DNA of 64,000 nucleotides from Lolium rigidum (Eukaryota; Streptophyta; Magnoliopsida; Poales; Poaceae), in NCBI RefSeq assembly GCF_022539505.1, contig NC_061513.1:185286017-185350016 (forward strand). Reading direction: 5' to 3'. The notes beneath the pieces were generated by a model. It was not told the origin of the DNA and did not search any database. It was given only the letters and a program-made list of their open reading frames with translations. Positions 34,083 through 43,295 of the stretch are shown here, one piece after another. Positions within the stretch are counted from its first letter, which is position 1. Each line of letters opens with the position of its first letter. The position numbers were made by a program, and so were the translations under genes.

Positions 34083-34724
34083 TTAATGATGCACTCGCAA
34101 GAAATAGTATTTAAAGCAAAAGAGAGCAGCAAGAGGCAAGTTCAAAACACGTTTAAGTCTAACATGCTTCCTATGCATAGGAATCTTGTAAATAAACAAG
34201 TTCATGAAGAGCAAAGTAACAAGCATAGGAAGATAAAACAAGTGTAGCTTCAAAAATTTCAGCACATAGAGAGGTGTTTTAGTAACATGAAAATTTCTAC
34301 AACCATATTTTCCTATCTCATAATAACTTTCAGTAGCATCATGAGCAAACTCAACAATATAACTATCACTTAAAGCATTCTTATCATGAGTCTCATGCAT
34401 AAAATTATTACTCTCCACATAGGCATAATCAATTTTATTAGTTGTAGTGGGAGCAAATTTAACAAAGTAGCTATCATTATTATTCTCATCATCAAATATA
34501 GGAGGCAAAGTATCATCAAAGTAAATTTTCTCCTCAATGCTTGGGGGACTAAAAATATCATGCTCATCAAAGCCAGCTTCCCCAAGCTTAGAATTTTCCA
34601 TAGCATTAGCAACAGTAGTGTTCAAAGCATTCATATTAATATGTTCCATGGTTTTTTTAATTTTCGCATCAAACCATCCATGTCTTAAATCAGGAAATAG
34701 AATAAGAAGCTCATTGTTGTCCAT
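34083..34724 (-). CDS. Acidic ORF with hydrophobic C-terminus, unknown function (element B)
   Basis: 213 codons, ATG at 34724 (MDNNELLILFPDLRHGW), about 140 bp inside the PBS. The N-terminal two thirds are acidic, with a motif block DIFSPPSIEEKIYFDDTLPP, IFDDENNNDSY, then EFAHDATESYYE. Residues about 160-185 form a hydrophobic stretch (LKLHLFYLPMLVTLLFMNLF) fit for one membrane helix. A basic patch (HRKHVRLKRV) and a second hydrophobic stretch follow. There is no signal peptide. A clear homologue sits at the same place in element C, so it is an element gene, not a captured one-off. I cannot assign it to a family; it is not gag-like. An envelope-like role is conceivable but unsupported. Confidence 0.65.
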   Translation of the reverse strand: MDNNELLILFPDLRHGWFDAKIKKTMEHINMNALNTTVANAMENSKLGEAGFDEHDIFSPPSIEEKIYFDDTLPPIFDDENNNDSYFVKFAPTTTNKIDYAYVESNNFMHETHDKNALSDSYIVEFAHDATESYYEIGKYGCRNFHVTKTPLYVLKFLKLHLFYLPMLVTLLFMNLFIYKIPMHRKHVRLKRVLNLPLAALFCFKYYFLRVHH

Positions 34725-34863
34725 TATGCCTAACTAGTGTAAACAAGAAACCAAATGTCGCAATTGCAGAGTCTAAAGGAAATAGCTTCGAGCACACACA
34801 CAATGGCGCCGAGAAAAGTACTCGTTACACGGAACCGGAGTATGAGTGCCTTTTACCTTTCCT

Positions 34864-34880
34864 CCCCGGCAACGGCGCCA
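34864..34880 (-). promoter_or_regulatory. Primer-binding site of element B (tRNA-Asp), with a decayed second copy at 34801-34819
   Basis: The minus strand reads TGGCGCCGTTGCCGGGG, ten bases after the 5' LTR. About 70 bp further inside, CAATGGCGCCGAGAAAAGT repeats the right half of the site and its spacer. Confidence 0.85.
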
Positions 34881-34890
34881 GAAAAGTGCT

Positions 34891-36629
34891 TGATGTCTAC
34901 GGGTGCTTCTATTCTTGTAGACAGTGTTGGGCCTCCAAGAGCAGAGGTTTATAGAACAGTAGCAAGTTTCCCTTAAGTGGATTACCCAAGGTTTATCAAA
35001 CTCAGGGAGGAAGAGTTCAAAGATATCCCTCTCATGCAACCCTGCAACCACAAAGCAAGAAGTCTCTTGTGTCCCCAACACACCTAATAGGTGCACTAGT
35101 TCGGCGAAGAGATAGTGAAATACAAGTGGTATGAATGAATATGAGCAGTAGTACGGCGCGAGAAAAGTGCTTGCTGGCGTGCAGTTGATGGTAGTAATAT
35201 TGCGGGAAGTAAACATGCGTAGTAACGCTAGCAGTAGTAACGCAGATAAAACAGTAAACAAGCAGCGATAGCGATATTTAGGAACAAGGCCTAGGGATTA
35301 GACTTTCACTAGTGGACACTCTCAACTTTGATCACATAACGAGAATAGATAAATGCATACTCTACACTCTCTTGTTGGATGATGAACACATTGCGTAGGA
35401 TTACACGAACCCTCAATGCCGGAGTTAACAAGCTCCACAATTCAATGTTCATATTTAAATAACCTTAGAGTGCATGAAAGATCGAAACGACTAAACCAAG
35501 TACTAACATAGCATGCACACTGTCACCTTCATGCTTATGTAGGAGGAATAATACACATCAATACTATCATAGCAATAGTTAACTTCGCAATCTACAAGAG
35601 ATCATGATCATAGCATAAACCAAGTACTAACACGAGTGCACACACTCGTCACCATTACACCGTGTAGGAGGAATAAAACTACTTTAATAACATCACTAGA
35701 GTAGCACATAGATAAATTGTGATACAAAACACATTGCAATCATAAAGAGATATAAATAAGCACTTCACTATGCCATTCATAACAGTGAATAAGTATTCGT
35801 GAAATATAGCCTAAGAGACCCACACGGTGCACACACTTGTCACCTTTACACACGTGGGACAAGGAGTCTCCGGAGATCACATAAGTAAAACTCACTTGAC
35901 TAGCATAATGACATCTAGATTACAAGCATCATCATATGAATCTCAATCATGTAAGGCAGCTCATGAGATTATTGTATTGAAGTACATAGGAGAGAGATGA
36001 ACCACATAGCTACCGGTACAGCCCCGAGCCTCGATGGAGAACTACTCCCTCTTCATGGGAGCAGCATCGTTGATGAAGATGGCGGTGGAGATGGCAGCGG
36101 TGTCAATGGAGAAGCCTTCCGGGGGCACTTCCCTGTCCGGCAGGGTGCCGGAACAGAGACTCCTGTCCCCCAGATCTTGGCTTCGCGATGGCGGCGGCTC
36201 TGGAACTTTTCTCGTATCGTGGCTTATTCCGTAAGGGTTTTCGATGCAGGGGCTTTATATAGGCGAAAGGGCAGCCTCGGAGGGTCGAAGGGGCGACCAC
36301 ACCATAGGCTGGCGCGGCCAGGGCCCAGGCCGCACCACCCTATCATCTGGGGCCCACAGGGCCCCCTTCTGGCGGCTCTCGGGTGTTCTGGATGCTTCCG
36401 GGCAAAATAGGAACCTGGGCGTTGATTTCGTCCAATTCCGAGAATATTTCGTTACTAGGATTTCTGAAACCAAAAACAGCAGAAAACAGGAACTGCACTT
36501 CGGCATCTTGTTAATAGGTTAGTTCCAGAAAATGCACGAATATGACATAAACTGTGCATAAAACATGTAGGTATCATCAATAAAGTAGCATGGAACATAA
36601 GAAATTATCGATACGTTGGAGACGTATCA
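34891..36629 (-). repeat. 5' LTR of element B
   Basis: 1,739 bp, TGATGTCTACGGG ... GAGACGTATCA. The minus-strand TATA box lies at 36253-36263. The E-type junction block is at 35153-35182. Confidence 0.93.
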
Positions 36630-36634
36630 GGCGG

Positions 36635-37406
36635 CAACGCCGTGAGAGTGGCACCGGCTGGCTCGGCGTGGGGAGCTTCTAGTGCTGGCGTTGGCGTGGT
36701 CCTCGGAGAAGGGGGAGCGTCAGGCGCGTCACCCGGGTTGGAGCTTGCCGGCGCGGCTTTGGAGGGGGAAGACATCTTGGTCTTCTTCTTCTTTATCTTT
36801 TCTAGGACGGGAGGAACCAGAGGTTCCGCCCGCCCGGCAGTTTCTTTTCCGGCACCGATGTTGCTGGCGCTGGCATCATGGGTCTCAGGAGGGGAGACAT
36901 GGTCCTCCTTTGCGCGGTGATCTGGCGGTGTAGGGCCCGTGCACCCCGAACTTGTGGTGCCTCCCAGAGGGGAGGCAGAAGTGTTGCCGGCACCAGAAGG
37001 TGCCGGGCGTGAGGAGGAGGAGTTGAGGTCCTCGCGGATCCGGCAGAGCCCTCAGGCCTGGGGCCGAGCTTGAGTGCGGGGCTGAAAAGGAGAAAAAGAA
37101 AAGATTGGAAAAAAGCAACCGGAAAGGACCTTGGTAAAAACGAAGCAAGCGGAAAAACGGGGCCTTACCCAGAAGAGGTCGGCATCTGCTTGCTCTTGTA
37201 GCTCCTCACAGCTGCGACCTTACCTGCGAAAGGTTTGGTCCGGAAGCGCTTGGATGCAGGAGCTTGGCTCGAGCCGGCGTCAGAAGCCGGGGTTTTGTTC
37301 TTCTTGCCCTGGGCCATGAGTTTATCCACAAACTCTTGGCCTGCCTCGGCCTGCAGGGGGGCAGCGTGCTCGTGGACCTGTGGGTTGATGTTGGCTGAGG
37401 GAACAT
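36635..37406 (-). pseudogene. Antisense gene, exons 3-4a: low-complexity middle region
   Basis: Exon 3 (37406-37169) and exon 4 (from 37081) encode Pro/Ala/Ser-rich sequence (NKTPASDAGSSQAPASKRFR; later EKIKKKKTKMSSPSKAAPAS). The best protein-like frames of exons 2, 3 and 4 do not join cleanly, and a stop precedes the open part of exon 4. Either a short indel occurred or my splice sites are off. Exon 4 is interrupted at 36629 by element B, with the duplicated GGCGG at 36630-36634. Confidence 0.55.
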
Positions 37407-37457
37407 CTACAGAGGAACAATAACAGAAGAATATGAGAGGTATAAAAGAAGAGCTAC

Positions 37458-38777
37458 CTCTAGCAGGGTCAGTTCATCAGAGGAACCGGAGGGTTCCGGT
37501 GGAGCCTTGCCGAGGCGTGAGGCAGGAGTTCGGCCCATCTTCAAATCTTGCCAGTGAATGACGGGGTCCGGGTCAAACTTGTCCAGACCGCGTTTCCGGC
37601 AAGGGCCTCGCCGGTCAGAGTCAATGCCGGGGAAGCGGTCCTTGGCCTGAAAAACAAAAGAGGAAAAAGTGTTAATCAGTATAAAGGTTACCGGTAAGCC
37701 GACCCGAGTTGCGTAATTTCTTACTTCTTGGGTCGGAGGGTTAGTGGAACTAAAGGGCTGGAGGCCCCATTCCCAGTCTTCCGGCATGGCAGTCTGGCAG
37801 ATCTGCCTAGCCTTGCGGACAACGTCCTTTTTGCTAAGAGGAAGACCGGTGATCTTGGTAGGATCACCGGGACCGTACATCTCGCTCATCTTATGAGCGC
37901 GGCGCTGAAGAGGAAGCACCCGACGCGAGATAAAGGTGCGGACGATATCGTCGGAGCAGATGTTGGTATCCTTCATCCGCTGCTTCATGAAGCGTATAAT
38001 CCGGTTGGTCTCGTTATGAGATTCTTTCAGATTGTAGCACCAGTTGGCCCTCGTGGGTGGCGCCGGATCAAAAGGAGGCAGATCGATGAGATCTGCGGCG
38101 CCGTTGTTCCTCACGTAGAAGAAGGTCCCTTGCCACAACCGGCAAGATTCTAGGCCGGAGAACTTAAAAAAGGGGCTCCCTTGGCGGGAGCCGATGATGC
38201 AAGACCCGCATTGTACGGGGGGTTTGGGTTTAGGAATTTCCTTACCCTGAACGGAATTAATCCGAAGAGCAAAGAAACGGGCAAACGTCTCGCGGGTGGG
38301 ACGAATGCCGCTATAAGCCTCCATGAAGGTGGCATAGCACGAGAGGTAGAAAACGGCGTTGCCGGGGAGATGATGAGGTTGGAGTTTGTAAAAATCAAGA
38401 AAACTCCGGAAGAAAGCAGAGACGGGGAGGCCGAAGCCGCGCTCAAAGTGAGCGAGAAAGACAACGCGTTCACCGGGTTCAAGCACCGGTTCAATCTCGT
38501 CGCCAGGAAGCCGGCAGGTTACTCCTTCCGGAATCCTCCTGGACCGGTAAAGCCAGTCAATCTCGTACTGGCTAACGTTGGAGCCCATCCAGGCCCCGCG
38601 CGTGACACCGGAAGGATCTACGCCGGAAGCTTGGCTAGAGCTACCGGTTTCCTGAGCGCTACCGGAATCAACGTCCATCTGAACAAGATCGACGGTTAAT
38701 CCGTCGGAGGATTGACTATGTCGGTTATCGGAGGAAAAAGTAGGAGAAGAAGCAGAGGAAGACTCCTCGGTAGACAT
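37458..38777 (-). CDS. Antisense gene, exons 1-2: PF04195-like N-terminal domain
   Basis: Starts MSTEESSSASS at 38777; an upstream in-frame ATG at 38810 is also possible, but the MSTEES start is family-like. A Ser-rich acidic head (residues 1-60) is followed by a globular domain (about 65-330) with SQYEIDWLYRSRRIPEGVTC, VFLAHFERGFGLPVSAFFRS, FLDFYKLQPHHLPGNAVFYL and FARFFALR. A basic, Arg-rich part comes next. Exon 1 ends PPTQE at 37725 (donor GTAAG), intron 37647-37724 (78 bp, in frame), exon 2 37646-37458 (63 codons). This piece is fully open and looks well preserved. The domain name notwithstanding, there is no evidence of transposase chemistry and no DDE triad. Confidence 0.8.
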
Positions 38778-39236
38778 GAATTTTGGTGCAGAGAAACAAG
38801 AATCCCACAATCTACCCCTGCGCGAAGATCTACGAGAGAAAGAAAAAGCAAAAGAAAAGGAGAAGTAAATACACTACCAACTCAAGATCTAGAAAGCAAG
38901 CAAGAGAGGGGCAATCACAGATTGAGTCTAACCTGAGGCGGCAGGGTCGCACAGGGGAAAGCTCGACGGTGGTTTGGCGGCCCTGCGGTTGGCGAGGAGG
39001 TCCGTCGACGGCGAGGCGGAGAAGAGCTTGAAGAAACACTAATGGTGCGACCGCGATAGGAGCACCAGAGAGGTACTTCGCGCGGCGAAGTTCAGCGGCG
39101 TTCGGCGGAGCAGTAGCGGAGGTTCGCCGGGCGGCGGAGTTCAAGCGACAAACGAAGCGGCGGAGGCGCAGAGAGCAAGAACACTGTGCGCGAATAAGTG
39201 GGGAATGCGAGAAGAGGAAGAAGAAGGGGCGATTCC

Positions 39237-39246
39237 CCTTATAAGG
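39237..39246 (-). promoter_or_regulatory. Likely core promoter of the antisense gene
   Basis: CCTTATAAGG, a perfect palindrome, with a GAGAGA/CTCTCT run beside it. On the minus strand it lies about 460 bp before the ATG at 38777. It is separate from the LTR promoter, so the antisense gene probably has its own start site. Confidence 0.5.
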
Positions 39247-39687
39247 AGAGAGAGAGAAGTGGGCCGAAAACCGCTGGGCCGCGACGGTTCGCTCCACGGG
39301 CCGCCACGTGGCGCGGTGGTATACGCGAGAAATCAAAAAACCACAGGGAGGTACACACGGATCTAGCATAGTGGTTGGGATCCGCTGTGGAGCAGTTAAT
39401 ACGCGCGCGGCAGTCGAAGGGAAGTGACCCCTGACACTGGCGCGTCAGTCACAGTGCGCATGTCACTGACATGCGTGGGACCCGATATATTCTCGACTTC
39501 GCCGAGGAAGTGTTAAATGACTAAGATGCCGGAAGATAGGATGCCGAAAAATGCCTTGCAAAGAGAGAAAACATGAGTCCGGGCAAAGAAGCCGGAGCTA
39601 AGATAAGTGCCGGATAAATTAAACCGGTATCCAGGGACATGAGAACCTGTCATGGTCTGTTGGATAGAATCCACCAGACTATACCAG

Positions 39688-39700
39688 CTTCGGGGACTAA
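39688..39700 (+). promoter_or_regulatory. Polypurine tract region of element F
   Basis: CTTCGGGGACTAA directly before the 3' LTR. A G-rich tract at the expected site for plus-strand priming, though short. The word CTCGGGGACT recurs in the intron repeat and in the pol linker. Confidence 0.5.
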
Positions 39701-40448
39701 TGTTGGGGGGATGACCCCCGGTATGCCAAAGGCATGCCAAACCGGATGGTCTTAACCATCAAGATACCGGTTTGATGTTCATACCGGAGCACAAAGATAA
39801 GAGTTTGGCTATGTAAGGCTAAGCCGATATCCCCAAGAGGGGTATACCAGGACCGGATGGAAAAGATATCGGGACACCGGAAGGAAGAGCATGTCGGCAG
39901 GACTGGTCAAAGATTCTCTCCAGAGCTAGAGGACAAGGATGAGCTAAGCAAAGTGGCTTTAAACGAAGGCCTGATGATAAAGAGGAGGATGATGATCAAA
40001 GAAGCCGGAAGACGTCACCCTCTCTGTTTAAAGAAGACCCCGACGTCATCTATGATTAAAGTAGCTTTATAAAGTATCTTTGTAAAGTAGTTTGTCTAGT
40101 CAAAGATGCCATTAGGGTTTCTTGCCCTGTAAGCCACCCTCTCCCCTATATAAGGAGAGGGGGCAGCCTCCTTCGCGGGCACGGGAGAGATAGCAGAAGA
40201 TAGAGTGAGAAAGAGAGAGAGATCTTGTAAGCACAAACTTGTAACCTGTGGAGATCAATAGAGAAGATGATCTAGAGCGAGTTCTTCCTTGTGTCTTTCT
40301 TCTTCAAACTCTGGCCCTGGCCAAGTTCTTGAGGAAACCATCCGGAAGTTCATCCCGTCTAATCACAAACCCTCCCCCGAATCCTCTAGCGTCCATTCGG
40401 CCCCAACATAAGCCATCATATGGCATCTGTTTGTTCACCACGACGACA
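39701..40448 (+). repeat. 3' LTR of element F
   Basis: 748 bp, partner of 8172-8916, with about 15 differences by eye. The TATA box is at 40145-40155. It is followed by the TSD copy AGTGC at 40449-40453. Confidence 0.93.
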
Positions 40449-40453
40449 AGTGC

Positions 40454-40537
40454 AACGAAGTGTAAACAAAACATATATAAATTGGTGTAAAACAAGCATG
40501 GAGCATAAAAAATTATAGATACGTTTGCGACGTATCA
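40454..40537 (-). mobile_element. Solo gypsy LTR (element D), right end
   Basis: The remaining 84 bp of LTR D, ending GCGACGTATCA, collinear with the last bases of the E LTRs. The TSD copy CACTC follows at 40538-40542. Confidence 0.88.
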
Positions 40538-40679
40538 CACTCCCGCTGTGATTGCGGGAGGGAAGAGAAGGAGCTAGAAGAGGACGCCAATGATGACAAG
40601 GAGGAGAAGAGGATGGAAGCGCGAGACTTCAAATCCAGACGCAATCGTCCACTTCACTACCGCTACGACTGAGGGGGAA

Positions 40680-40830
40680 TGTTAGAAGTATAATATGTAG
40701 GGGTGTATACGTAAGAGTAGGAGTCATCTTCTTGTACTACAAGTCTATCCCCTTCCCTTGTACCTTTATATGTACCCCATGAGGGTCATGGAAATACAAC
40801 ACACAATTCTATGGTTCTGTAAATTCAATA
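40680..40830 (+). repeat. 3' LTR of element G
   Basis: 151 bp, preceded by the polypurine tract GAGGGGGAA (40671-40679) and followed by the TSD copy GGCAT (40831-40835). Confidence 0.87.
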
Positions 40831-40835
40831 GGCAT

Positions 40836-41410
40836 ATTACAGTAGGAAATTAACCAAAAAGGACACAAGAGGTCCAAAAGTAGGAAAGGGTAGAAGAAGG
40901 CCATTGTGCTCATGAATGTAGGCATGGGCGATCAGGCATCCCGTTGGCGAATCTTGGCTCGCTTCTTCTCGAACCATGCACGCTGATTGGCATCCATGTT
41001 GCTCAAGTCGGTGAGAATGACCCTAGTGTCCTCCGCCGACACTTGGCCACGGTGTCAAGCCTTTGCACCTCTATAGAAACCGTGGTGGTGACCACCCCAT
41101 GGCTTCATTGGACGCATGATGCCTGTGCTTCTCCTTCGAATTGGCGCTGGCCCCACCGATTAGCGTCCTGGACAGACTTCTCCCCACGATAGTGGCTTTT
41201 TCGCCACCTTCGCCTTCTTATCGTCGTCGGCGGAGCCGACACGCTTTGAAGCCGCCATGGGGGCGGTCTCATCGACGGCAGGCGTGGCGGGGGTGGTCTC
41301 GTTGACGGTAGGTTCCTCAGCTTGGAAGGCAGCGACGGCGGCGACGGCCTGCATGGCTAGGTAGGGATTTTGCCTCCGCATGAATACGATTTTGGGACTG
41401 TCGGGAGTGG
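40836..41410 (-). other. Older sequence right of element G, with a possible gene fragment
   Basis: On the minus strand 41160-41381 encodes 73 residues, Ala/Thr-rich and then Lys-rich (KRVGSADDDKKAKVAKK). Composition and GC level look like coding DNA, but I do not recognise a family, and no frame continues to a complete protein. It could be a degraded host gene or a fragment carried by an undetected element. Confidence 0.35.
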
Positions 41411-41808
41411 ATGTGGCTTACGTGCCACAGGGGGTGATTACTGTGAAATACGCCATATTTTCTCGCGTTTAAACCCTTAGCTAAGTTAAGAAATTGATTA
41501 AGTTTACCTCTCAACTTGCCACTAATGCCTAATCAATGCAAAGATGTTCAATCTCTTCTATTTTTGGATGTTGTGCAGGAAATCACGTCATAATGGCAAT
41601 TGGACCTGCAATTACTGAAGAAAATCACGTCAGGAGCATGGCAAAGTTGACTACACTTGGAAAGGCGGTTCCTGGAGCTTTACCGGGCATCAGTACATGC
41701 AAGCCCTGCCCGTACCACCTGCGGCAGTATTCCCGAGGTCAAACAATATAAAAGTCGTGAAGGAAAAAAGAGAGTCATTCATCGCCAAACAGAGCCGCCA
41801 TCCACCAG
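41411..41808 (+). mobile_element. Probable old gypsy LTR (element J), left part, split by C
   Basis: The sequence from about TGTGAAATACGCC (41429) to 41808 continues after element C at 53361. It carries a TATA-like CAATATAAAAGTC at 41746-41758 followed by a C/A-rich leader (CCGCCATCCACCAG), as in gypsy LTRs. Its right part has the LTR-like GATACCGCGAAACCTCAGTG. I found no TSD or partner LTR, so this is tentative and the left border is a guess. Confidence 0.4.
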
Positions 41809-41813
41809 ATCCA

Positions 41814-43295
41814 TGATGTCTACGCACGCTTCTATTCCTGTAGACAGTGTTGGGCCTCCAAGAGCAGAGGTTTGTAGAACAGCAGCAAGTTTCCCTTAAG
41901 TGAATCACCCAAGGTTTATCGAACTCGGGGAGGTAGAGGTCAAAGATATTCCTCTCAAGCAACCCTGCAATTAAGATACAAGAAGTCTCTTGTGTCCCCA
42001 ACACACCTAATACTCTTGTCAGATGTATAGGTGCACTAGTTCGGCGAAGAGATAGTAAAACGCATGTGGTATAGATGGTAGTAAACGGTAATTGCGATCT
42101 GAAGTAAATATTGCAGGAAGTAAAGATGCAGTAAAACAGTAAATAAGCGATGTTTGCAGCATTTGGAAACAAGGCATAGGGATCATACTTTCACTAGTGG
42201 ACACTCTCAACAATGATCACATAATAAATAAATAACTTATCCTCACTTGTGCTACTTTCAAACACTCTCTTGTTGGATAACAAACACCATTCATTGTGTA
42301 GGGCTACAAGAGCACACCTCAAGCCGGAGTAAACAAGCTCCACAACATCCGGAGTTCATATTAAAGTAAACTCTAGAGTGCATAATAGACCGTTGCAATT
42401 TAGACCGAGTACTAACATAGCATACACACTCGTCACCAATAGCTATGAAAGGGGAATAGATCACATCAATACTATCATAGTAATAGTTAACTTCATAATC
42501 TACAAGAGATTACAATCATAACCTACGCCAAGTACTACATGATGCACACACTGTCACCTTTACATCATAGAGGAGGAATAGACTACTTTAATAACATCAA
42601 TAGAGTAGCACATAGATTAATAGTGATACAAAGCTCATGATCACATAAATATCACACCATGGGAGAGAGAGATGAACCACATAGCTACCGGTAGAGCCCT
42701 CGGCCTCGGGGGAGAACTACTCCCTCCTCATCATGGGAGACAGCAGCGGCGATGAAGATGGCGGTGGTGTCGATGGAGATGGATTCCGGGGGCAATTCCC
42801 CGTCCTGGCATTGTGCCGGAACAGAGACTTCTGTCCCCCGAAACTTGTCTTCGCGATGGCGGTGGCTACGGAACTCTTCGTGGAATATGACTGGATGATT
42901 TAGGGTTTTCGCGATGGAGAGGATATATAGGCGGAAGGGTGGCCTCGGAGGGGTCCCGAGGGACCCACACCATAGGGGGGCGCGCCCCCCCTTGGCCGCG
43001 CCGCCATGTGGGGTGGGCCCCCTGGGCCCCCCTCTGGCCCCTCTCCGGCTCCTTGTGTCCGTCTCGGCAAAATAAGAGGTATGGCTTTTGTTTCGTCCAA
43101 TTCCGAGAATATTTCCTGTGTAAGATTTCTGGAACCAAAAACAGCAGAAAACAGGAACTGGCACTTCGGCATCTTGTTAATAGGTTAGTTCCGGAAAATG
43201 CATCAAAACATTATAAAGTATGAACAAAACATGTAGGTATTGTCATAAAACTAGCATGGAACATAAGAAATTATAGATACGTTGGAGACGTATCA
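41814..43295 (-). repeat. 3' LTR of element C
   Basis: 1,482 bp, TGATGTCTACGCACG ... GAGACGTATCA. The minus-strand TATA box CCTATATATCC lies at 42921-42931. Confidence 0.93.

Larger units (their letters stand above)
29765..36629 (-). mobile_element. Non-autonomous gypsy retrotransposon (element B), TSD GGCGG
   Basis: LTRs at 29765-31507 and 34891-36629, minus orientation, flanked by GGCGG at 29760-29764 and 36630-36634. The interior of 3.4 kb has a tRNA-Asp PBS, one ORF with a hydrophobic tail next to it, about 2.5 kb of non-coding sequence shared with C and E, and the PPT. No gag or pol. The LTR is of the A type but carries an extra 46-bp block with an E-type PBS/LTR junction. It lies in an exon of the F antisense gene. 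Confidence 0.94.
27538..38777 (-). pseudogene. Antisense multi-exon gene of element F (putative gypsy-type transposon domain, PF04195-like), split by element B
   Basis: A spliced gene on the strand opposite to gag-pol, between integrase and the 3' LTR. Exons by eye: 38777-37725, 37646-37458, 37406-37169, 37081-36635 continuing at 29764-29402, 28836-28752, 28668-28615, 28530-28219 and 28130-27538. Most junctions are GT...AG with U-rich acceptors. The first exon carries the domain annotated in grasses as putative gypsy-type transposon; the later ones are a long coiled coil and an acidic tail. Antisense ORFs at this place are known from Grande, Retand and RIRE2; their function is unknown. Damage: insertion B in exon 4, TAG at 29696-29698, a 51-bp gap between exons 2 and 3 that is very short for a plant intron, and no continuous frame through exons 3-4. 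Confidence 0.8.
38778..39700 (-). other. 5' flank and leader of the antisense gene; 3' non-coding end of F
   Basis: On the minus strand a TATA box at 39237-39246 is followed by a GC-rich leader. A likely leader intron runs from a CAG/GTTAGAC donor near 38930 to a TCTCTCGTAG acceptor near 38834, ending about 50 bp before the ATG. Left-to-right on the plus strand this is the end of F before its PPT. Open frames here (38712-39369) are incidental. Confidence 0.55.
8172..40448 (+). mobile_element. Ty3/gypsy retrotransposon, Tat lineage, with antisense gene (element F)
   Basis: LTRs at 8172-8916 and 39701-40448, TSD AGTGC at 8167-8171 and 40449-40453. Order: LTR, PBS, gag, protease, RT, RNase H, second archaeal-type RNase H, integrase, then a long gene on the opposite strand, PPT, LTR. 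A second RNase H and an antisense ORF after pol are known traits of the Tat lineage (RIRE2, Grande, Retand, Ogre). Removing E, H and B leaves roughly 14.3 kb. The LTRs differ at about 15 positions in 748 by my reading (about 2%). The copy is disabled by in-frame TAG codons, one frameshift and three insertions. Confidence 0.93.
6002..40830 (+). mobile_element. Small Ty1/copia-type element (element G), TRIM-like, split by D and F
   Basis: Two 151-bp LTRs (6002-6152 and 40680-40830; TGTTAGAAGTATAATATG ... AATA) flank an interior of only about 640 bp when the nested insertion is removed. A PBS and a PPT are in place. TSD GGCAT occurs at 5997-6001 and 40831-40835. The LTRs end TG...TA rather than TG...CA. 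No gag or pol is visible; the interior (6165-6660 and 40543-40670) is rich in CCGCCG and CGAC repeats with short incidental ORFs. It is a TRIM-like or internally deleted copia element that must have used enzymes of another element. It is the outermost and oldest layer of the 35-kb nest. Confidence 0.85.

Noticed and set aside
34083..34724. Calling the B/C ORF an envelope gene
   Set aside because: One or two hydrophobic stretches are present, but there is no signal peptide, fusion motif, cleavage site or spliced acceptor. Position before rather than after any pol also argues against it.
38181..38699. 172-codon plus-strand frame opposite the antisense gene
   Set aside because: It is the shadow of antisense exon 1, with no family resemblance.
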